Shown here: piece by piece, positions 58,001-64,000 of the stretch
How positions within the stretch are numbered: the first letter of the stretch is position 1
Layout: each line of letters starts with the position of its first letter
NCBI GenBank assembly: GCA_029948255.1
Contig: JALIZF010001778.1
Location: 496,001 to 560,000, forward strand
Direction of reading: 5' to 3'
Length of the DNA stretch: 64,000 bases
Origin: Telmatactis stephensoni
Lineage: Eukaryota; Cnidaria; Anthozoa; Actiniaria; Isophelliidae
Notes under the pieces: model-generated
What the model saw: only the letters and a program-made list of their open reading frames with translations
The model's database searches: none
Told to the model about the DNA's origin: nothing
Program-made: the position numbers and the translations under genes

Positions 58001-59445
58001 AGCCTTTGTTAATCATTAATTTCTATTTAACTGACAACTGACAAAAAGGCCAAAATTTAACTGACAACTGACATTTGCACACCCCCATCCAGACCCTCTG
58101 TTGACAGCGAAGTTTTCTGTCTTGCCATCGACTTTAGATAGCCGGAAATAGCTTGAGGTCAAATTGACCAAGGCCGTATTTCTTTGCCTGGTCTTTAACC
58201 CCTAAAAAGTTAATAACTTGTTTTTTAAACTCCCCGAAGTTATCTTTATCGTTATCTTAGCCTGCGTAGCCTGGCTCTTCAAGGGGAAGAGCCAGGCTAC
58301 GCAGGCTATCGTTATCTTGAATGACAATTCTTGACTTATATCGCTCGATAGGGTTGGCGTCGCTCGCTCGATAGAAACTCACCAGAGCTTTTACAACCTT
58401 CATTCTCAACCGTATCAGAATAGTAATCCGAGCCGGTATATACTTGCTACACGTGGCCAGTTTAATATTTACCAGAACTAGAGTCCAGACAATCAAATCA
58501 TTCACTCAGGAGACATATTGAAAGTCGACACAGGGAACCCAAAAGCAAATAAGTGCCATTTTGTGGTCCTTTCAGCGGCTTTTATACGAGTTTTTAAGAT
58601 TTTATCTGTACATTTTAGATAAGCAACAAAAAAGTCAGTTGTCAGTTACCATTTTTGTTGTCAGTTATCAGTACAAAAAAGCCTTGTTTGTCAGTTGTCA
58701 GTGGCATTTTTGGCCATTTATCAGTTGTCAGTTAACCCCATTACTACCCTGTAGAGAGGAGGAATTGTGTCTTCCGCGGAGTATCACCCCCAAAAGAGAC
58801 CTGTTTTATAGTTTAATGTCGCGGAAAGAAAAAAAATAGTCGGGCGGCAGTCTCATACAGCCGGCACCAATAAAGTAATACATTCCAGAAAATATCTGTA
58901 AACAACATCGGTAACGGTACCAATGAAGCATTTTTTCTTGTTCTACAGGAGAACTCTGTGTACGAGCTGCCTGGGTGTGCTTCCCAAACCACGACATGAC
59001 TTTATCTTCTCAAGAACCACTAAAACCAAGAAACAACAATTGGCATCACCTCAATGATCGATGCTCTTTCAATCAACAAGGTCAACTCAGGCTATTTGGC
59101 AGAATGGATAACATGATTAAATGTGCAACAGAAAGTATTCAGCCAATTCTAATAGAAGAGATCCTCTACGAATGCCCTGATGTTCAAAATGTCTGCGTAG
59201 TTGGTGTTCCTGACAAGCGGTTATACCAAAAGATATGTGCATGCATAATAATGAAGCCAGGCAAGCAAGGTAACCAGGCAGCGGTTGAGAAATGGGCTAA
59301 AGAAAACGTCGGAGAGGCGTCCCTTGGTTTGGCATGGAGGCCGCATTATTATTTGTTTCCAGACAGCTTTCCTCTTACTCGCACAGGAAAGCTTAGTCGT
59401 AGATTAACAAAAGAATGGGCAATCAAAACTCTTGAACTGTCTTAA
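55075..59445 (+). CDS. Acyl-CoA synthetase-like adenylate-forming enzyme, copy C (complete)
   Basis: Two exons, 55075-56257 and 58949-59445 (phase 1 junction inside a Gly codon), give 559 residues, the usual size for ANL-superfamily acyl-CoA synthetases. Motifs in order: MFTSGSTAAPKP (residues 198-209, A3 phosphate-binding loop), YGSTE (345-349, A5), GELCVRA after the splice (395-401), HLNDRC where the family normally has TGD, keeping the ribose-binding Asp, GRMDNMIK (445-452, hinge) and RTGKLSRR (539-546) with Lys541 as the likely adenylation lysine. The enzyme would activate a carboxylic acid with ATP and load it on CoA; the acid is unknown. Unusual points: G to N in the TGD site and T for G in the GES site after the hinge. 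There is no N-terminal targeting peptide. The start is the first ATG and is shared with copy B. Confidence 0.88.
56273..56428. mobile_element. MITE, family 'GATTTCGTATGA' (copy 2)
   Basis: Starts AGAGTGGATTTCGTATGA and ends TCATACGAAATCCACTCT between TA dinucleotides; the interior has GTGCCGTGGCCGTGCCGTAG-like words. It begins only 15 bp after the 5' splice site of copy C. Copy 1 is at 11392-11539. Confidence 0.82.
56853..56963 (+). repeat. Duplicated intron block (copy C side)
   Basis: Matches 46131-46246 upstream of copy A. It is the leftmost point at which copy A and copy C can be aligned. Confidence 0.8.
57385..57440. repeat. Small foldback around GGGTCTTCGTTTTA
   Basis: GGGTCTTCGTTTTATAG and CTCTAAAACGAAGACCC face each other; another GGTCTTCGTTTT follows at about 57524 and again at 57555. 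Confidence 0.55.
57728..58098. mobile_element. MITE with GAGGGTCTGGATGGGG termini, 6-bp duplication
   Basis: 371 bp with 16-17-bp TIRs and TGTTGA on both sides (57722-57727 and 58099-58104). The subterminal regions are full of AACTGACAACTGACAAA direct repeats. It lies in the intron of copy C. Confidence 0.7.
58259..58307. repeat. Perfect hairpin with 11-bp flanking direct repeat
   Basis: AGCCTGCGTAGCCTGGCTCT and its exact inverse surround a loop of a few bases. ATCGTTATCTT stands immediately on both sides (58248-58258 and 58308-58318). Confidence 0.8.
58625..58745. mobile_element. Fragment of the TGACAACTGACA element, inverted
   Basis: Repeated TCAGTTGTCAGT words and GCCATTTATCAGTTGTCAGT are the inverse of the subterminal repeats of 57728-58098. 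A TIR is not evident at either end. Confidence 0.5.
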
Positions 59446-59451
59446 GACATG

Positions 59452-59504
59452 CCGTCCTCGGAGACCCAGAGGGGGGAGGGGAGCACCCTGGGTCTCCGAG
59501 GTCG
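59452..59504. mobile_element. 53-bp mini-MITE at the stop codon of copy C, 8-bp duplication
   Basis: CCTCGGAGACCCAG and CTGGGTCTCCGAGG form the stem. AAGACATG stands on both sides (59444-59451, 59505-59512) while copy A has a single AAGACATG after its stop. The duplicated octamer includes the last two bases of the TAA stop. An 8-bp duplication fits hAT. Confidence 0.75.
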
Positions 59505-60285
59505 AAGACATGTATGTAACTATATTTTGAACAGCATGCAAATACCGGACTAGGCAAAAAAGATGTTTTTTATCTCTGATTCTGAAAGCTCCGAGTACTT
59601 GTTTCGGGGAGCGTGTACGTGTATACGTAGGTAGTGATCAATACTTTGAACTATAGCTCTGATTTTAATACGATGGCCTGTACTCGTCTATATTTTGATA
59701 TTATATTTTTTGATTACCGCCAATATGAATTTCATTAGGATATTTTGAAGCTCATAAACAATGTCTCGTTACTCATTTATTGCTGACAGGTATTCCATTG
59801 AAAATAATTCCAAGATTGTATTTGGTTTCCTTTGCGTCCAAAACCTCGACGAAACATGAGTCGAGAAGCCACCATTATTTGTAAAACAAGCGACAAGAAG
59901 CAAAAACCAAAAGGCGGGAAAAAGCAAGCGCGAGCGCACATCCGGGACCTGCGGTACATAAGATTTTCAAATTTTACTCGGGAAAATATGCAAAATACGA
60001 GTATTTTAGTTTCCGGTAAAACAGTGACATTCATAAAGTAGACAAAAGAAGTCTTTCGTGGTTTTCTGAAAACAGAATAGACGTAAACACCATACCAATA
60101 CCAAATTAATCTTTTAGATGTAGATAAAAATTACACCTCGATCTGTATTTCAGTGTGCACTTAGTCCAGAACTGTACCCACTTTATCTTCGCGCGCGCGG
60201 CCAAAATTTAAAATTGGAGCGAGCGATGTAATAACGGACTCGATAAAGTGGGTCCAGGGAAATTTGCCTGCGCATGCGTCAGTTC

Positions 60286-60309
60286 ACATCCCGTTTTCGG
60301 GATGTGAGT
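60286..60309. repeat. Perfect small hairpin TCACATCCCG
   Basis: TCACATCCCG TTTT CGGGATGTGA, a 10-bp stem with a 4-nt loop, just inside the inner TIR of the composite element. Confidence 0.7.
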
Positions 60310-60361
60310 ATTGAGCAATGATTGACACACCCTCTTGGTTTACTTTTCGCGCCAAATAAAA

Positions 60362-60606
60362 ATGGCAGCTGTCTGCGATTCGTGGCGTGAAGAAATGTTT
60401 GGAAAATTTCGTAATGATAACTCAGATTCTTTTATCGAAGCGGCTTGTCAATCGGCAGGAGAAGTGTCACCTAAACTTTGTTCTGAAGCCAGAGCAAATG
60501 CAAGTTTTGCACACTTTTCTCAAAGATAAATTACGTTTGACTTCCGTAACAAGTCTTGACAGTGGTGTATCACAAAAACCTACTGAAAATCAATTCAAAA
60601 TTGAGT
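60362..60606 (+). pseudogene. RecQ-like helicase N-terminal fragment (captured)
   Basis: From the ATG at 60362 the frame encodes WREEMFGKF...FIEAACQSAGEVSPK and is then followed, after a +1 shift near 60470-60480, by LKPEQMQVLHTFLKDK. LKPEQ followed by a hydrophobic helix is the Q-motif-like start of RecQ-family and related helicases, in which the Walker A loop should follow; here the sequence diverges and stops instead. It lies within an inverted-repeat element, so it is best read as a captured or residual transposon-borne helicase start. Recognition is from memory of the motif only. Confidence 0.4.
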
Positions 60607-62255
60607 AGCAAATATAAAACAACTTTTCAGATAATATCCGTGATAAAATGACCGAAAAGAATGACATACTTTGATAAAAAATAGCCGCTAAGTTGAATTA
60701 CAGCTACACACGACTATTGCGAAAAGTAAACTGAACTGGAATCTGTTGGTCTAAACTACCAGTAGATAAAATAACTACACAATAATCACGAAAAAAAAGT
60801 AAAAAGAAATCATCCTAAGTAAAAAAATCAATGTTTGATGAGTATAATCGGTAATTTCGTTTTCGTTTTTGGCTTCAATGAGTTCAAAGTCACAGCAAAA
60901 GTGAATTTTCAGCAAAGCAAACAAATTGTCCTTTATGAAGACAAAAACGGTATTGTTTAAACAAAGATGAAACAAATAACTTTTTAAATGAAATAAACAA
61001 GGAATACACAAGTCAGTGGACTACCTTTTTAATACCTTTCAATAACTTTTCAGCATCATTCCTTTAGGTTGAAGCAATATTTTGACAAACTTTCACTCAA
61101 ATTCACATGTCGGTCAGCTCGATTGTTTTTCGCCAGTACGTTTTGAAAAAACAGCAAAAAGAAATCTTCAAAAGCATCAAATGACCCGTACTTCTTTCAT
61201 TTTGTGAGCTTTTGGACTTGTTTCTATAATTAAATCACCTCTTTTAAGCGTGAGAAAGCTTCCCGAGTCTGGCCGCCGTTTCCTTTTTGGCTTTCTTCTT
61301 GCAAAGAAAGAAAGAAGTTGCCATGGAAACTGTAATTCCTACAACTTTGCAGGTAAAGAGAATCTCGCGTCCAATCAATCAAAAACGATAACTTTTCTCT
61401 TTTTTCTTCGCAAAAAATAGTTAGAATCGCGTTGGGGAAAAACTCCGCCAAAACCGAATATATTTTCTCCCAACTAGCCGTCATTATAAACCGATAATGC
61501 CGTCTCAAAATCGCGTTTAGTTTATAGTAACATCTGTAAGTAAAATTTGACAAACACGCCGTTTTTCGTAGTCCGGCCGCTATAAATGATGAGTGTGGGC
61601 TCGTGGTGACTTGTGATTGGATGTAGAGACGCATGCGCAGGCAAATTTCCCTGGACCCACTTTTCTCAATTTTCTTTCGAATGCGCGCGCGCTTCTTTTA
61701 TTTCTTCGTTCACTCGAGCTGTTTATTGTATATAATTGTTATTGAGAAAAGTGGGTCCAGTTCTGGACTAGTGTGCACTATACTAGTCTTGCCCACCTTT
61801 TATGTCCTGTGCTAATCAACATCCAACATTCTTGGCCTCAACTGCGTTTTCGTTGCTGGTCGGCAGTTCAAACGGTTCAGCATTGTTATTACACTTTGGT
61901 GTATCGGAACAAAAGAAGTGTTATCTTTGGTGGTATAGTACTCAAACACATCCCACATGTTGAGACGTTGGGAGTTGTTTGCTAACGTTGTTGGAAGCAT
62001 TTTCGTTCCTATATAACGTGTGGAGATGTTATTCTTAGGGAATCACATTCAGTGAAGATGGAAGACAAATTAAAGATGCTTTTATCGTTCAATTTGGTTA
62101 CAAACATCAAAAGATTTAGTAAATTAATGCAACTTGCGTGAAAGACGAGGGCATGGTCAAGGGCAAAAATGTATAGTTTATAGACCTTAGTTGACGTCGT
62201 GAAGAGGACGTGAAAATTGGTAAAATAGGTAAAATACCGTAATAAATTTGCGTTA

Positions 62256-62490
62256 CTGTTGTGCCACACAATGCAGTAACTATTTGCGGATCTTTCCGTC
62301 ATGCTGTCACGTGATGTTGTGTTAATAATATTACGTCATATTTAAGGAATACAAAACGCGCGCACGTCTCTGACTGTTGTGTCACACAATGCAGTAACTA
62401 TTTGCGGATCTTTCCGTCATGCTGTCACGTGATGTTATGTTAATAATATTACGTCATATTTAAGGAATACAAAACGCGCGCACATGTCTC
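62256..62490. repeat. 120-bp tandem duplication
   Basis: Two copies of a unit with CACACAATGCAGTAACTATT, GTCACGTGATGTT and TACAAAACGCGCGCAC; offset 120 bp, with only a few differences. Confidence 0.88.
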
Positions 62491-62634
62491 TGTACTGTGA
62501 TATAAACACGATGGAAGATGTAGAGCAAGAGGAAAGCAAGCATAGGAACACGAGGCGTAGCCGAGTGTTTCTCTTGCTTTTCGAGTGCTCTACATCTTCC
62601 AGAGTGTTTCTATCACAGTACAGAGACATAAGCG
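62482..62634. mobile_element. Foldback MITE
   Basis: ATGTCTCTGTACTGTGATAT ... GGAAGATGTAGAGCA is inverted at 62585-62630. The loop contains GAGGCGTAGCCGAGTGTTTC. It overlaps the end of the 120-bp duplication. Confidence 0.68.
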
Positions 62635-63025
62635 ATCGTCTTATATTGCTTTTATAAAATATTTTCCACGTTTTTTGAGCGAGCCATGTCTCTTGTCCTC
62701 TGATATAAACATGGTAGCCAGCCAATCAGCGCGCGCGATATATCTCAAATATTTTATAATACATTAACATTACATTAATATTACAAATAGTCATGTTAAA
62801 ACTTAATAAATATTTCTATTCGACCTAAGACTTTTTGTAGTAATAAAAATGCACACTGATAAGAAGTTGATTTTTTATTGAGACCACTCGGAAATTTTTT
62901 TGTTATAAATAACTACAAAATACTAATAGTCTAAAAAGATATCTTTTTACAAATGATTTTCAAGGGCTTCTGTATATAATAATATACGACAATACACTTT
63001 AATATATGGGTAGTTAACTTAAAAC

Positions 63026-63197
63026 CTAATTCACTGTAACAGTTGTAGTAGTGTCAGCTTGACTGGGAGTTCGTAAAGCTTTCAGTTTACCCCTTTGGGT
63101 TTCCTTTGTCTTTTGTAACCGATGGGGGAGTGGGATCTTGTCCAGACGTGAATACTTGGGTAATCGCAAGGCATTTTGGGTGCGATCTAGAACGATA
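63026..63197 (-). CDS. Candidate last exon of an unknown - strand gene
   Basis: A TTTTGCAG acceptor (read on the - strand) is followed by 171 open bases ending in TAG at 63026; the peptide is basic (RLDKIPLPHRLQKTKETQRG) and carries no known domain. A further open segment at 63268-63520 (with CCPCDVLEDILD) could be the preceding exon but the splice between them is not clear. Coding status unproven. Confidence 0.22.
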
Positions 63198-63717
63198 CTG
63201 CAAAAGATTGCACGGCAGTGCAAATTAGTGTTTGTATTATTGTGTCTATTGATGGTGGACGGGTAGCTCACTGATTTGGATTCTTGGAGCAGGTATGGAG
63301 AAATAAGTCATGAAATTGTAGAATGTTTGCATAGTGAGAAATCACGCATTTTTTCCACGCCCTTTCATGTTGATTGGGCATGAAGAGTGTTACACTGAGA
63401 TGGTGGAAAACCGGAAACGAATGTTTTGTTGAATCAAGGATATCTTCAAGGACATCACAAGGACAACACACAGCTTTCGCCAGTTCCTCTGACACCAGGA
63501 TATCCCTAGCTACCCTGAACAGTGCGGTGTTGGTTCTTTAACGTTCCTCCAATACAAGGGTGTGTGTTGTAGTTTTTGGAGAGACGTGCCTTCAGTTTAA
63601 TGTCCTTATCCGGAGAAGCCTGAGAAAACAGGCGTTTTTCTTCGCTCCCCGAGTTTGCTGCTAGAAAAGCAAGCTCAGGTAGCGAGCGAAAAGACTTGAA
63701 AGTCTAACCGTTTGTAG

Positions 63718-63856
63718 ATGTAATTACAAAGGCAGCACCTCTCAACTATTTGAAGACCCTGAGTGTCTGCAGGACGGCAGTTGGACATCAGAGATTAATA
63801 TTCACGATGGTTTATATTTGAAATTGTTGAAGAATGTTCAGGAAATTCAAAACTGA
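63718..63856 (+). CDS. Candidate last exon of an unknown + strand gene
   Basis: After TTTGTAG the phase-2 frame is open for 45 codons to TGA (CNYKGSTSQLFEDPECLQDG, then a hydrophilic tail). No upstream exon was found. It could be chance. Confidence 0.22.
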
Positions 63857-64000
63857 GTATTCAAATGCCCATTTAGCCATTTAAAATGGAAAAAAATTGA
63901 ACTTTTTTCATAATTAAAGAAAAAATATCAGCATTGACTCCCCAAATTAGGAAAGTTGTGCGCGACTCATTTTTTATGATACTCTGTTGTACTTACTTAA

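Larger units (their letters stand above)
60152..61780. mobile_element. Composite DNA element with outer and inner TIRs
   Basis: Outer arms: AGTGTGCACTTAGTCCAGAA at the left, inverted ending 61780. Inner arms: 60245-60280 (AAAGTGGGTCCAGGGAAATT...) is a perfect 36-bp inverse of 61628-61663. Both arms use the word AAAGTGGGTCCAG or a close variant, as if one element's end was re-used. Inside is a RecQ-like fragment (60362-60600). Confidence 0.72.

Noticed and set aside
61230..61634. 134-codon - strand frame inside the composite element
   Set aside because: No transposase or helicase motif visible; amino-acid composition looks like non-coding translation.

Overview
This is eukaryotic nuclear DNA, most likely from an anthozoan cnidarian such as a stony coral or sea anemone. 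The clues are short phase-coherent exons in AT-rich introns, many short inverted-repeat DNA elements, fragments of non-LTR retrotransposons, a single-exon rhodopsin-type GPCR and a modular cysteine-rich secreted protein ending in a ShKT-like domain. The assignment to Cnidaria is inference from gene style; there is no species marker.

Layout. 1-11.9 kb (+): the 3' part of a WD40-repeat gene, 19 phase-consistent exons, with long pyrimidine microsatellites and several MITEs in its introns. 11.9-16.6 kb: intergenic, with LINE 3' ends, MITEs and a tRNA-like SINE head. 16.6-23.75 kb (+): a six-exon secreted cysteine-rich gene whose introns are all phase 1. 23.8-26.2 kb: MITEs and a 78-bp tandem repeat. 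26.4-27.3 kb (-): a complete three-exon CMC2 homologue (79 codons, twin CX9C), easy to miss because every exon is under 100 bp. 27.9-28.6 kb: a LINE 3' end. 29-34.3 kb: poorly resolved, ending in a two-exon 3' end of an unknown + strand gene preceded by a 320-360 bp tandem repeat. 34.3-36.6 kb: MITEs and a hairpin array. 38.1-39.1 kb (+): a GPCR with one frameshift. 39.5-43.8 kb: a - strand LINE split by a + strand LINE and about 1.2 kb of microsatellite.

44.8-59.5 kb (+) holds a recent tandem family of ANL-superfamily acyl-CoA synthetase-like genes. Copy A has only exon 2, copy B only most of exon 1, and copy C is complete (559 codons). The duplicated flanks act as natural empty sites. By comparing copies, two solo-LTR-like insertions, a TTAA-flanked piggyBac-like MITE and a 53-bp element lying against the stop codon of copy C can be delimited to the base. 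60.1-61.8 kb: a composite inverted-repeat element carrying what looks like the start of a RecQ-like helicase. 62-64 kb: a 120-bp tandem duplication, foldbacks and weak exon candidates.

The genes are unrelated housekeeping, secretory and receptor genes, not an operon or pathway. The most informative content is the record of transposon insertion that the duplicated gene block makes readable.
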